From positions 620,001 to 684,000 of the forward strand of contig NZ_JAIQXE010000002.1 in assembly GCF_020076305.1 (NCBI RefSeq): DNA of 64,000 bases, read 5' to 3'. Shown one piece after another: positions 1 through 7,262 of this stretch. The position numbers and the translations under genes were made by a program. Positions within the stretch are counted from its first letter, which is position 1; the number at the start of each line of letters is the position of its first letter. Below the pieces are notes generated by a model that was not told the origin of the DNA, ran no database searches, and was given only the letters and a program-made list of their open reading frames with translations. The DNA is from Flavihumibacter profundi. Its GTDB lineage: Bacteria > Bacteroidota > Bacteroidia > Chitinophagales > Chitinophagaceae.

Positions 1-585
1 GGTTTCCTTGGCTGTTTTAGTAGCTTCTTTTACAGCTGCAATTTGCTGTTGTTGCTGTACAGTTGTATTTGATTGTTGCTGCAACCATATCAGTCCGGTA
101 ACCAGTATTAAAGCGGCCGCAACTGCATACCTTATCCACAGTGCAATTAGCGGGCGGCGTTCTGTTTCGGTGGTCCTGTAAAGAAGTGATTTGTCTGGAA
201 ATTGAATTTGGGTATCTGGCTGGAATTTGGCTTGCAGGATCAGTTCAAATTCTTCCTGGCACTCAGGATGTTTGTAAACAAACTGTTCAGTTGCTGCTTT
301 TTCTTCATTAGTTAATTCATCATCTGCATACTGAACAAAATAACTTTCATAATTGGTCGGGTTCACCAGGCTTTGGGTATCAGTTGTCCTGAACAGGCTT
401 TCTTTATCCAGGAATACGGGCATATGCTCAATAGGCAATACAGTTTGCAAAATCATTTCCAACTCGGCTTTCAGGTCGGTATGCTCTGCAACGAACGCGT
501 CTACAGCCTGTTTTTGTGCTGCTGATAATTCATTATCGGCATATAACAGGAAAAATTCTTCGTAATTATTTCTATTGATGTTCAT
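1..585 (-). CDS. anti-sigma-factor-like membrane protein, C-terminus outside window
   Basis: The reading frame starts at the ATG whose complement is at 583-585 and stays open to base 1, so 195 N-terminal residues are visible. Two homologous blocks of about 75 residues occur in tandem: each starts NYE-x-(Y/F)F, has a YAD(N/D)EL motif, an acidic helix, and ends DK(E)SL(F/Y)R. A single membrane segment follows at about residues 152-168, then a Gln-rich stretch. It lies 22 bp downstream of an ECF sigma gene on the same strand. That context and the cytoplasmic-domain/membrane-segment plan suggest an anti-sigma or sigma-linked regulator. No His/Cys zinc motif of classical ZAS anti-sigma factors is visible, so the role is inferred from position. 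Confidence 0.7.
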   Translation of the reverse strand, partial: MNINRNNYEEFFLLYADNELSAAQKQAVDAFVAEHTDLKAELEMILQTVLPIEHMPVFLDKESLFRTTDTQSLVNPTNYESYFVQYADDELTNEEKAATEQFVYKHPECQEEFELILQAKFQPDTQIQFPDKSLLYRTTETERRPLIALWIRYAVAAALILVTGLIWLQQQSNTTVQQQQQIAAVKEATKTAKET

Positions 586-607
586 GATTATTCTTTTTAG
601 GAAGACC

Positions 608-1093
608 TTAAATCACATTTTCCGGTTTTACCAGGTAGTTCTTCAATTGTATCCTGGCCCTGTGCAGGTAAACTTTTACCTGGCTCTCGCTCAATGCAGT
701 GATTTTGCCTATTTCTTCATAAGAATATCCTTCATAATCTTTTAATAAAACCAGGCTGCGTTGTGTTTCACTCAATTTCGAAAGGGCTTCTTCCAATACC
801 TTTTTCAAATTATTAGCCGGTTTGTTGGAAATACTGACATGCTCCTGGAATTCGTCTCTTAAAACCACCCGTTTAACTTTTCTAAGGTGATCAATCATCT
901 GGTGATACGCTACGGTAAAAAGGTAACTTTTGCTTTTATCATACGAAACTTCTTCTCGGTGTTGCCACATTTTTTCAAATGCCGTTTGTACAACATCCTT
1001 CGCATCTTCCTCGTGGCGGAGGTTTTTCAGGATAAACCGGTATACATTATCCGAGTATATCCGCACACATTCGTTATATTCCCTTTCCGTCAT
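608..1093 (-). CDS. ECF-type RNA polymerase sigma factor
   Basis: The 161-residue protein has the two-domain layout of extracytoplasmic-function sigma factors. Region 2 is at about residues 8-76 (helix with RHEEDAKDVVQTAFEKMW, then the DNA-melting stretch ending in IDHLRK). Region 4 is at about 104-152 (LSETQRSLVLLKDYEGYSYEE followed by the HTH ending in VYLHRAR). It would direct core RNA polymerase to a dedicated promoter set. The downstream partner on the same strand is the anti-sigma-like membrane protein ending outside the window, as in typical Bacteroidota sigma/anti-sigma operons. Its regulon cannot be read from the sequence. Confidence 0.93.
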   Translation of the reverse strand: MTEREYNECVRIYSDNVYRFILKNLRHEEDAKDVVQTAFEKMWQHREEVSYDKSKSYLFTVAYHQMIDHLRKVKRVVLRDEFQEHVSISNKPANNLKKVLEEALSKLSETQRSLVLLKDYEGYSYEEIGKITALSESQVKVYLHRARIQLKNYLVKPENVI

Positions 1094-1149
1094 AATCAGT
1101 TTCGTTGAATTTTCTGCATGGTTTATTAATTATACGTACAGCCGACCCC

Positions 1150-1157
1150 TAAAGTTA
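1150..1157 (-). promoter_or_regulatory. candidate -7 element for the sigma factor gene
   Basis: On the minus strand the bases read TAACTTTA, seven of eight matches to the Bacteroidota -7 consensus TAnnTTTG. The position would give a leader of about 50 nt before the sigma start at 1093. No convincing -33 element was found. Confidence 0.35.
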
Positions 1158-1166
1158 CAATACCGC

Positions 1167-1193
1167 AAAAAAAATCCAGCTTTAGGCTGGATT
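1167..1193 (-). terminator. rho-independent terminator of the small gene upstream
   Basis: Read on the minus strand, AATCCAGC pairs with GCTGGATT (8 bp) around a 5-nt loop, followed by a run of T. It lies about 30 bp after the stop of the small minus-strand gene at 1223-1447, and before the sigma gene promoter, so it separates the two transcripts. Confidence 0.75.
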
Positions 1194-1222
1194 AGCTGGA
1201 AACCTGTAATATTCCTGTCTCC

Positions 1223-1447
1223 TTATAATCGGGCAGAAAGCAGATTTTCTGCCATGGAATCCCAAATAATGGATCTGCCGGCATTGGAATTGGATGGTTT
1301 TGCAGCCGGGCAATCTTTTATTCCTCTGCAGCATTGTTTTTTAGGGGCCGCCGGGATCGGTTCAGGGGCTGTTGTTTTGTAAAAAGCCAATGATAAAAGA
1401 ACCAAACCTGTGGCAACCCAACTTTTCAATAAGCGCTGCAGTTTCAT
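1223..1447 (-). CDS. small secreted or membrane-anchored protein, function unknown
   Basis: From the ATG at 1447 the product is 74 residues: a basic N-terminus (MKLQRLLKSW), a hydrophobic segment at about residues 10-21, a Pro/Ala linker, then a Cys motif CCxGxxDC and a polar tail. An in-frame ATG three codons upstream (1456) is also possible. A terminator immediately downstream on the same strand supports it as an independently transcribed real gene. I do not recognise the family. The paired cysteines after an export-type segment suggest an exported, disulfide-containing or metal-binding peptide, but this is inference. Confidence 0.5.
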   Translation of the reverse strand: MKLQRLLKSWVATGLVLLSLAFYKTTAPEPIPAAPKKQCCRGIKDCPAAKPSNSNAGRSIIWDSMAENLLSARL

Positions 1448-1577
1448 AAATAGCATTTTTAATATGACGTAAGTTATACTTGCCTGGTTACACCTTAAGG
1501 TAAAAAAAGTCATACCAGTTTAAGCCGTGGGCAAGGCAATCGATTTCAGAAATGCGTTCCATGGCTCCTTTCTTTCC

Positions 1578-1585
1578 TATTTTTG
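1578..1585 (+). promoter_or_regulatory. -7 promoter element of the kbl gene
   Basis: TATTTTTG matches the Bacteroidota -7 consensus TAnnTTTG exactly. The kbl ATG is at 1604, so the leader would be only about 12-15 nt. This supports the ATG at 1604 over the in-frame TTG at 1583, which lies inside the element. Confidence 0.55.
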
Positions 1586-1603
1586 TGCCCTAAACAATTG
1601 TTC

Positions 1604-2791
1604 ATGAACGAAAAATTTGTGCAACGCATAGCTGCTGAACTGGAAGAAATAAAAGAAGCCGGATTATTCAAATCAGAGCGGATTATTACCAGTGAACAGG
1701 GTCCTGAAATAACGGTTAATGGCAAAAAAGTGCTGAATTTCTGTGCTAACAATTACCTTGGATTATCGAGTAATCCGAAAGTTATTGAAGCTGCCCATAA
1801 AGCAATTGATACACATGGCTACGGGATGAGTAGTGTTCGTTTTATTTGCGGTACACAGGATATCCACAAGACCCTTGAAAAAAAGATTGCCGAATTCCTT
1901 GGTACGGAAGATACCATCCTGTATGCAGCGGCTTTTGATGCAAACGGGGGCGTTTTTGAACCTTTATTCGGGGAAACTGATGCGATTATCTCGGATGAGC
2001 TCAACCATGCTTCCATCATTGACGGTATCCGCCTGTGTAAAGCACAACGTTTTCGGTATAAACACAATGATATGGCCGATCTGGAAGCCAAATTGTTGGA
2101 AGCAAAAAGCGCGCGCAGCAGAATAATAGTTACCGATGGATCATTCAGTATGGATGGTACCATTGCGCAACTGGATAAAATTTGTGACCTGGCCGACAAG
2201 TATGATGCCATTACAATGATTGATGAATGCCATTCTTCCGGTTTCCTGGGTAAAACAGGCCGGGGTACCCATGAATACAGGGGTGTAATGGGAAGGATTG
2301 ATATCATTACAGGAACCCTGGGCAAGGCTCTTGGAGGTGCTTCCGGGGGATTTACCAGTGGCCGGAAAGAAATTATTGAAATGCTGCGCCAAAGAAGCAG
2401 GCCTTACCTGTTCAGCAATACTGTCGCACCTTCTATTGTTGGCGCATCAATTGCAGTGCTTGATATGTTGAGCAGCACTACGGAACTGCGCGATAAACTG
2501 GAATTTAATACACGGTATTTCAGGGATAAAATGACAAAAGCCGGATTTGATATTAAGCCCGGCGACCATCCTATTGTGCCGATCATGCTATATGACGCCA
2601 AAATTGCCCAGCAATTCGCTTCCCGACTTTTAGAAGAAGGGATTTACGTAATTGGATTCTTCTTCCCGGTTGTACCGAAAGGGCAGGCAAGGATCAGGGT
2701 ACAGTTGAGTGCAGCTCACACCCAGCAACACCTGGATGCCGCGATTGCAGCTTTTACCAGGGTTGGTAAGGAGTTGGGGGTTATAAAGTAA
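1604..2791 (+). CDS. kbl: glycine C-acetyltransferase (2-amino-3-ketobutyrate CoA ligase)
   Basis: PLP-dependent enzyme of the alpha-oxoamine synthase family that interconverts 2-amino-3-oxobutyrate plus CoA and glycine plus acetyl-CoA, the second step of threonine degradation. The 395-residue length matches Kbl. Visible motifs are the N-terminal LFKSERIITSEQ and NFCANNYLGL stretches typical of Kbl, the DECHSSGFLG cofactor-binding segment, and the Schiff-base lysine in GTLGKALGGASGG. Start chosen at the ATG at 1604 because homologues begin with a similar short helix and a promoter element precedes it. No threonine dehydrogenase is next to it. A serine palmitoyltransferase or AONS assignment is less likely, given the Kbl-type N-terminus. 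Confidence 0.93.
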   Translation: MNEKFVQRIAAELEEIKEAGLFKSERIITSEQGPEITVNGKKVLNFCANNYLGLSSNPKVIEAAHKAIDTHGYGMSSVRFICGTQDIHKTLEKKIAEFLGTEDTILYAAAFDANGGVFEPLFGETDAIISDELNHASIIDGIRLCKAQRFRYKHNDMADLEAKLLEAKSARSRIIVTDGSFSMDGTIAQLDKICDLADKYDAITMIDECHSSGFLGKTGRGTHEYRGVMGRIDIITGTLGKALGGASGGFTSGRKEIIEMLRQRSRPYLFSNTVAPSIVGASIAVLDMLSSTTELRDKLEFNTRYFRDKMTKAGFDIKPGDHPIVPIMLYDAKIAQQFASRLLEEGIYVIGFFFPVVPKGQARIRVQLSAAHTQQHLDAAIAAFTRVGKELGVIK

Positions 2792-2794
2792 TAG

Positions 2795-2849
2795 GTGAGT
2801 GGTAAACGGTAAGCCTTGAGAATTCTTTCTTTTACCGTTTACCGTTCAC
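2795..2849. repeat. imperfect inverted repeat of heptamer-like units between convergent genes
   Basis: An 18-base left arm (2795-2812) is nearly the reverse complement of 2832-2849 with two mismatches. The core unit GGTAAAC/GGTAA has a period of seven. It lies between the 3' ends of kbl and ridA, and the ridA stop codon falls within the right arm. Probable function is a bidirectional transcription stop or a mobile hairpin related to the arrays at 43465 and 52865. Confidence 0.6.
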
Positions 2850-3226
2850 TTCATAGCTATCATCGATATTTCCACGTTCACATTCCTGGGAAGTTCCTTC
2901 ACGGCAACAGTTTCACGTGCGGGAAAATCACCGGAAAAGTATCGTCCATAAACCTCATTTACAGTGCTGAATAAGCTCATGTCACTTAAAAAAATGGTTG
3001 TCTTTACTACATTGCTGAAATCCATTCCGGCTTCCTGCAAAACGGACTTCAGGTTTTGCATTACCTGGTGGGTTTCTCCCAATGTATCGGTGTTTTCTAA
3101 ATTACCTGTCGCGGGATTGATAGCTATCTGCCCCGAAATAAATAAAAAATTTCCGGCCTGAACGGCCTGGTTATAGGGGCCGATGGGCGCTGGGGCATTA
3201 GTTGTGTTGATGATCTTTTTTTCCAT
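2846..3226 (-). CDS. ridA: RidA family enamine/imine deaminase
   Basis: A 126-residue protein when started at the ATG at 3226 (MEKKIINTTNAPAPIGPYNQAV), the usual RidA length and N-terminus. It hydrolyses reactive enamine/imine intermediates released by PLP enzymes, forming a 2-oxoacid and ammonia. Characteristic segments are IGPYNQAVQAGNFLFISGQI and the C-terminal FPARETVAVKELPRNVNVEI, with the arginine that binds the substrate carboxylate. It is convergent with the PLP enzyme kbl and divergent from the gene at 3259. A -7-type promoter ends four bases before the start codon. Confidence 0.92.
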   Translation of the reverse strand: MEKKIINTTNAPAPIGPYNQAVQAGNFLFISGQIAINPATGNLENTDTLGETHQVMQNLKSVLQEAGMDFSNVVKTTIFLSDMSLFSTVNEVYGRYFSGDFPARETVAVKELPRNVNVEISMIAMK

Positions 3227-3230
3227 GCCA

Positions 3231-3255
3231 CAAAAATAATTGCTTTGTACTTTTG
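3231..3255. promoter_or_regulatory. back-to-back -7 elements for ridA and the divergent gene
   Basis: Minus-strand TATTTTTG at 3231-3238 ends 4 nt before the ridA ATG. Plus-strand TACTTTTG at 3248-3255 ends 3 nt before the ATG at 3259. Both match TAnnTTTG exactly. Such spacing implies leaderless transcripts, or that the true starts lie slightly downstream. Confidence 0.45.
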
Positions 3256-3258
3256 GCC

Positions 3259-3900
3259 ATGTTTGTTTCTGCAATAACTGTTGCAATTCTTTCAAAGGCT
3301 ATACATGAGCCTTTTCCTTCAACCTGTGCATATCCTATTGAAATAGTGCACTATAATGATTTTGAGCAGTTTATACATGCTAAAGCCCGGTTGTATATCG
3401 ATTGTGCATTTGAACCGGATCCAAACCGAATAGCAGCATTACAATCATTATTACCAGAACCTGTGTTGATTAATGCTGTGGACTATGCAGCAGGTCCTAA
3501 TGAAAAGGGAGTGATTCGATTTAATGGCTGGCCGGGATTTGGATACAAGCCGGTTCTTGAATTAGCGGGGAATGGAGAGGAGTTACCAGAATCACTGTTA
3601 CAATTTGCAATGGCTTGCGGGTTAACCTGTATCCAGGTTCCGGATAAAATTGGCCTGGTTAGGCCCCGGGTAGTTTCCATGATCATTAATGAAGCTTACT
3701 TTACCTTGGCCGAAGGCGTCAGTACAAGGCATGAAATCGATACTGCTATGAAACTGGGAACTAATTATCCTTTCGGGCCATTTGAATGGGGAGAAAAAAT
3801 TGGCCTTCAAAGGATCGTCCGTTTGCTGGTAAAATTGGCCGAAACGGATAGTAAATACCAGCCGGCACCAAATTTATTAAACGCTTCTCAACTACCCTGA
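3259..3900 (+). CDS. degenerate 3-hydroxyacyl-CoA dehydrogenase-like protein
   Basis: The 213-residue product ends in a recognisable 3-hydroxyacyl-CoA dehydrogenase C-terminal domain (about residues 130-195): RPRVVSMIINEAYFTLAEGV, EIDTAMKLGTNYPFGPFEW, GLQRI. The preceding part resembles only the second half of the Rossmann domain. The N-terminal GxGxxG dinucleotide loop and the expected 280-residue length are missing. It may therefore bind acyl-CoA or dimerise without being an NAD-dependent dehydrogenase. Its stop overlaps the tsaB start by one base (TGATG), so the two are translationally coupled. Start at 3259 is the first ATG. A promoter element directly upstream leaves some doubt. Confidence 0.7.
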   Translation: MFVSAITVAILSKAIHEPFPSTCAYPIEIVHYNDFEQFIHAKARLYIDCAFEPDPNRIAALQSLLPEPVLINAVDYAAGPNEKGVIRFNGWPGFGYKPVLELAGNGEELPESLLQFAMACGLTCIQVPDKIGLVRPRVVSMIINEAYFTLAEGVSTRHEIDTAMKLGTNYPFGPFEWGEKIGLQRIVRLLVKLAETDSKYQPAPNLLNASQLP

Positions 3901-4577
3901 TGGCAAGAATTTTAATTATAGACACAGCCGTAGATATTGGCGGAATTTGTCTCTGTGAAGGGCCTGAACCGATTGCGGAAATGCGGAATGATACCCAGAA
4001 AGAGCAGGCTGGCTGGTTGCAACCGGCTATCGCAAAGCTTTTAAAAAGTGAAGGAACTAGGCTGGAAGAACTGGATGCCATTGCCGTTTCTGCAGGTCCG
4101 GGTTCATATACTGGTTTAAGGGTTTCTATGGCAACGGCAAAGGGACTATGTTATGCTTTGTCAAAGCCATTAATTGCGATGAATACCTTAAGAATTATGG
4201 CCATTTCAGCAAAAAAACAGCTGCAGGGAGAACTCATGTATTGTCCTATGATTGATGCAAGAAGGATGGAGGTTTTTTCATCACTTTTTGATAATCAATT
4301 GGTTGAAATATTGCCTCCCCAGGCACTTGTACTTGAAACCAACAGCTTTGATCATTGGCTTGCCTTGGGGCCTATTTGCTTTTTTGGCAATGGGGCTGAA
4401 AAGTATAAAAACCTGTTAAAAAACGACCTGGCGATTTTTAAAAAGCTGCCGGCTTGTGTAGCCGATGGGGCCGTTTTAGCCGCAGAAATGTATGCCAAAA
4501 AGGAATTTTCAGACCTGGCATATGCCGAGCCATTTTACGTTAAGGCATTTTACAGCCATCTAAGTGTAAATTCCTGA
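3900..4577 (+). CDS. tsaB: tRNA threonylcarbamoyladenosine biosynthesis protein TsaB
   Basis: ASKHA-fold partner of TsaD, needed with TsaC and TsaE to make N6-threonylcarbamoyladenosine at position 37 of ANN-decoding tRNAs in the cytoplasm. The 225-residue length fits. The hallmark AVSAGPGSYTGLRVSMATAKG segment is at about residues 61-81, and the N-terminal ILIIDTA strand matches the family. The gene begins within the stop codon of the dehydrogenase-like gene. No other t6A gene is in the window. Confidence 0.93.
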   Translation: MARILIIDTAVDIGGICLCEGPEPIAEMRNDTQKEQAGWLQPAIAKLLKSEGTRLEELDAIAVSAGPGSYTGLRVSMATAKGLCYALSKPLIAMNTLRIMAISAKKQLQGELMYCPMIDARRMEVFSSLFDNQLVEILPPQALVLETNSFDHWLALGPICFFGNGAEKYKNLLKNDLAIFKKLPACVADGAVLAAEMYAKKEFSDLAYAEPFYVKAFYSHLSVNS

Positions 4578-4599
4578 TGCATTTTAAAAAATTCGTATG

Positions 4600-4607
4600 T
4601 AAATTTG
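4600..4607 (+). promoter_or_regulatory. -7 promoter element for the ArsR-type regulator
   Basis: TAAATTTG matches TAnnTTTG exactly, 53 nt upstream of the start at 4661 and 22 nt after the tsaB stop. Confidence 0.45.
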
Positions 4608-4660
4608 CAGGCTAAGGTTAAGGCATAAACATTGATTTTTTAAAAATCCAATTTTCAAAC

Positions 4661-5002
4661 ATGAACACAGTAGCAGGAAATTTTCTAATGGTAAACGAGG
4701 TAGAGGGCCCTGAAATGAAAGTAGATTTCTTACATGTTAAAAAGGCGGCTCAGACCCTAAGGGCAATGAATCACAAACTTCGCCAGCAAATAATGAAGTT
4801 GCTGGAAGAAAATGACAAACTGACCGTAACTGAAATTTATGTTCGGTTAAGGCTGGAGCAGTCAGTAGCTTCCCAGCATCTGGCCATTCTTCGCAGGGCA
4901 GGTATTGTAAAAACGGAGCGTGATGGGAAATTCATCTATTACCGTTTAAATGAATCTCGCATTGTTGAAATCAGTCGATGTGTTGAAGATATTATTAATT
5001 AA
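4661..5002 (+). CDS. ArsR/SmtB-family winged-helix transcriptional regulator
   Basis: A 113-residue protein with the ArsR fold at about residues 25-105: AMNHKLRQQIMKLL, the recognition helix region LEQSVASQHLAILRRAGIV, and the beta-wing KTERDGKFIYYRLN. The only cysteine is near the C-terminus (about residue 107), so neither a canonical metal site nor the two-cysteine persulfide sensor of BigR/SqrR is present. The ligand is unknown. It has its own promoter element and is followed by a strong terminator, so it is probably monocistronic. Confidence 0.85.
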   Translation: MNTVAGNFLMVNEVEGPEMKVDFLHVKKAAQTLRAMNHKLRQQIMKLLEENDKLTVTEIYVRLRLEQSVASQHLAILRRAGIVKTERDGKFIYYRLNESRIVEISRCVEDIIN

Positions 5003-5025
5003 TCCTTCTCTTTAAACTGATTATT

Positions 5026-5060
5026 AAAAAACAGCGGGACAGGTTCCCCGCTGTTTTTTG
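5026..5060 (+). terminator. rho-independent terminator after the ArsR-type gene
   Basis: A 13-bp stem (AAAAAACAGCGGG at 5026-5038 with CCCGCTGTTTTTT at 5047-5059) around an 8-nt loop ends in a T run. It is symmetric enough to act in both directions, but the downstream gene is also plus strand. Confidence 0.9.
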
Positions 5061-5082
5061 ATTTTTAACCGCTCAGAATTAA

Positions 5083-6495
5083 ATGTTTATGTTTATCAAG
5101 CAATTGTATACTTCCTGTATAAGTGAAGCAGCTTATTATATTGAAAGTGAAGGTGAAGCGGCAATTATTGATCCATTGAGAGACATTTCAGTGTATTTGG
5201 AACTTGCCGATTCAAGGAATGCCAGGATCCGGTACATTTTTGAAACACATATTCATGCTGATTTTATAAGCGGTCATTTAGACCTGGCCAAAGTAACAGG
5301 GGCGCCTATAGTTTTTGGCCCGGATACCGATACCCGTTACCCTATCATAAAAACAATAGATGGCGAAAGGCTTCAACTGGGTGCAGTTAGCTTTGAAGTG
5401 CTGCATACACCCGGCCATACCCTTGAATCTTCCTGCTTTTTACTTAGGGATGAAATGGACCTGCCAAATGCTGTTTTCACAGGCGATACCCTTTTTGTTG
5501 GCGACGTTGGCAGGCCTGACCTTAGCAGCGGAGATATGTCCAAAGAAGAACTTGCATCCTTATTGTATGATTCACTTGCCACCAAAATCTCTTCATTGCC
5601 AGATAACGTAATTGTTTATCCGGCCCATGGGCAAGGCAGCATTTGTGGTAAGGAACTGGGCCCAGAGACATTCAGTACAATTGGCGAGCAGAAGAAATGC
5701 AATTATGCCCTGAAGGTACACAGCCGGGAAGAGTTTATACGCATAGTGACAGAAGGCTTAGCCGACCCTCCGCAGTATTTTCCTATTAATGCACGCATAA
5801 ATAAAATTGGTTACGGTCCTATGGAAGATGTTTTGAAAAGAGGATTGCAGCCCTTAAGTGTTTCTGATTTCTCAAAAAAATCTGGCAGTGAAAACATTAT
5901 CCTCCTGGATACCCGTCCTTCGGATCAGTTCGGATTGGGATTTATCCCAGAATCAATCAGCATTGGTCTTGATGGAAGGTATGCTGAATGGGCTGGCAGT
6001 TTATTGCCATTTGATACACATATTATTATGGTTTGCCCCGAAGGCAACGAGGAAGAATCAATTATCCGCCTGGCCAGGGTAGGTTTTGAAAATATTTGCG
6101 GATACCTCAAAGGTGGGTTTACCTCCTGGCAAAAAGCAGGAATGCCCATAGATTTGATTATAGATGTGGAAGCAGATGAACTGGCCATGGATATACCACA
6201 TGACCCCAATTTATTGGTCGTAGATGTCCGCAAGCCTGCGGAATTTGCCGAAGGGCATGTACTTGGGGCAATGAATCTTACTCTTGCTGATATGAACGAC
6301 CCTGCCTCCATGGCACAGTTTGAGGACCACCATAATATTTACCTGCATTGTGAAGGAGGATACCGTAGCGTTATTGCTGCTTCCCTTTTAAAAAGACAGG
6401 GAATTCATAATATCCGAAATATTACCGGCGGCTGGAAAGCCATTAAAGAACAATCCGGGATCGAATTTGAAAAGGAAGCCAGTATGTTGAATTAA
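5083..6495 (+). CDS. metallo-beta-lactamase-fold hydrolase with two rhodanese domains (persulfide dioxygenase-like)
   Basis: The N-terminal domain (about residues 1-245) is of the glyoxalase II/ETHE1 type with the metal motif ETHIHADFISGH, then HTPGHT and FTGDTLFVGD. Two rhodanese domains follow, at about 255-355 and 365-465. The first has its cysteine in VCPEGNEEES and the second in HCEGGYRS, so both active-site loops keep Cys. Proteins of this plan oxidise glutathione or other persulfides to sulfite, or transfer sulfane sulfur, in the cytoplasm. An alternative start is the ATG at 5089. It follows an ArsR-type gene, but a terminator separates them. Confidence 0.88.
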   Translation: MFMFIKQLYTSCISEAAYYIESEGEAAIIDPLRDISVYLELADSRNARIRYIFETHIHADFISGHLDLAKVTGAPIVFGPDTDTRYPIIKTIDGERLQLGAVSFEVLHTPGHTLESSCFLLRDEMDLPNAVFTGDTLFVGDVGRPDLSSGDMSKEELASLLYDSLATKISSLPDNVIVYPAHGQGSICGKELGPETFSTIGEQKKCNYALKVHSREEFIRIVTEGLADPPQYFPINARINKIGYGPMEDVLKRGLQPLSVSDFSKKSGSENIILLDTRPSDQFGLGFIPESISIGLDGRYAEWAGSLLPFDTHIIMVCPEGNEEESIIRLARVGFENICGYLKGGFTSWQKAGMPIDLIIDVEADELAMDIPHDPNLLVVDVRKPAEFAEGHVLGAMNLTLADMNDPASMAQFEDHHNIYLHCEGGYRSVIAASLLKRQGIHNIRNITGGWKAIKEQSGIEFEKEASMLN

Positions 6496-6499
6496 TATT

Positions 6500-7165
6500 T
6501 TAAAAACTGACAATTCCATTTCTGATCGCAAAAGTTACCAGCCCAACCCTGGTTTTCAGGTGTAACTTGTCGAATAAAGAATCGCGGTACCCATCAATAG
6601 TACGCGGGCTCAGGTACATTTTAGTGGCAATTTCTTTGTAGGTCAGTTCTGTGCAGGCATACCGAAGGAATTCCAGTTCACGGTCATTGAGAACCGAAAG
6701 CGGATTAGCAGATTCAAAGAATTCCAGGTCTTCATACTTGTTGATGGTATGGATTAAACGGCCGGTAACCATTTCAGAATAATAATAACCTTTTTCCATC
6801 AGTGCATCCATTGCATATTTAAAGTCAGCAGGTTCGCAGTACTTCATAATATACCCGCGCACGCCAGCTTTGAACATCCTAATAATGGCATTTTCGGTAT
6901 CATACATTGATAAAGCGAGAGTTCGTACGCCGGGGTAATTCCGTTTTAACAAGCTGGTGGCTTGATAACCATCCATTTCAGGCATGTTTATGTCCATTAA
7001 TACAAGGTCGGGCAGTTTGCCAGGATCCAACTGGTTTATCAGGTCTTTACCATTGGATGCTTCGAAAAGCACTTCATAATCTTCAAATCCATCTACCATT
7101 GATGCCAAACCCTTGCGTAAAAGTATATGGTCATCTACTAGTACTACTTTGTAAGGCTGTTTCAT
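6500..7165 (-). CDS. NarL/LuxR-type two-component response regulator
   Basis: The receiver domain occupies about residues 4-125, with the acidic pair in VDDH, the phospho-acceptor Asp in LVLMDINMPEMDG and the switch region ending VRGYIMKY. The LuxR-type HTH is at about 155-218 (LNDRELEFLRYACTELTYKE, SPRTIDGYRDSLFDKL). It would bind DNA when phosphorylated by a histidine kinase, none of which is encoded nearby, so it is an orphan regulator here. It converges on the metallo-beta-lactamase gene with only four bases between the stops. Confidence 0.92.
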   Translation of the reverse strand: MKQPYKVVLVDDHILLRKGLASMVDGFEDYEVLFEASNGKDLINQLDPGKLPDLVLMDINMPEMDGYQATSLLKRNYPGVRTLALSMYDTENAIIRMFKAGVRGYIMKYCEPADFKYAMDALMEKGYYYSEMVTGRLIHTINKYEDLEFFESANPLSVLNDRELEFLRYACTELTYKEIATKMYLSPRTIDGYRDSLFDKLHLKTRVGLVTFAIRNGIVSF

Positions 7166-7262
7166 GTTTGTATTTTTTTACTTTTAATAATTCGGGACGG
7201 AATTTTTAAGCAGTAAATCAAGTATGATACGGATTAGTGATTGGTGGCAAAAGGAAGATGGA

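Noticed and set aside
4661-6495. BigR-type sulfide-responsive operon (ArsR plus persulfide dioxygenase)
   Set aside because: The regulator has a single cysteine near its C-terminus and a strong terminator separates the genes, so the sensing model is not supported.
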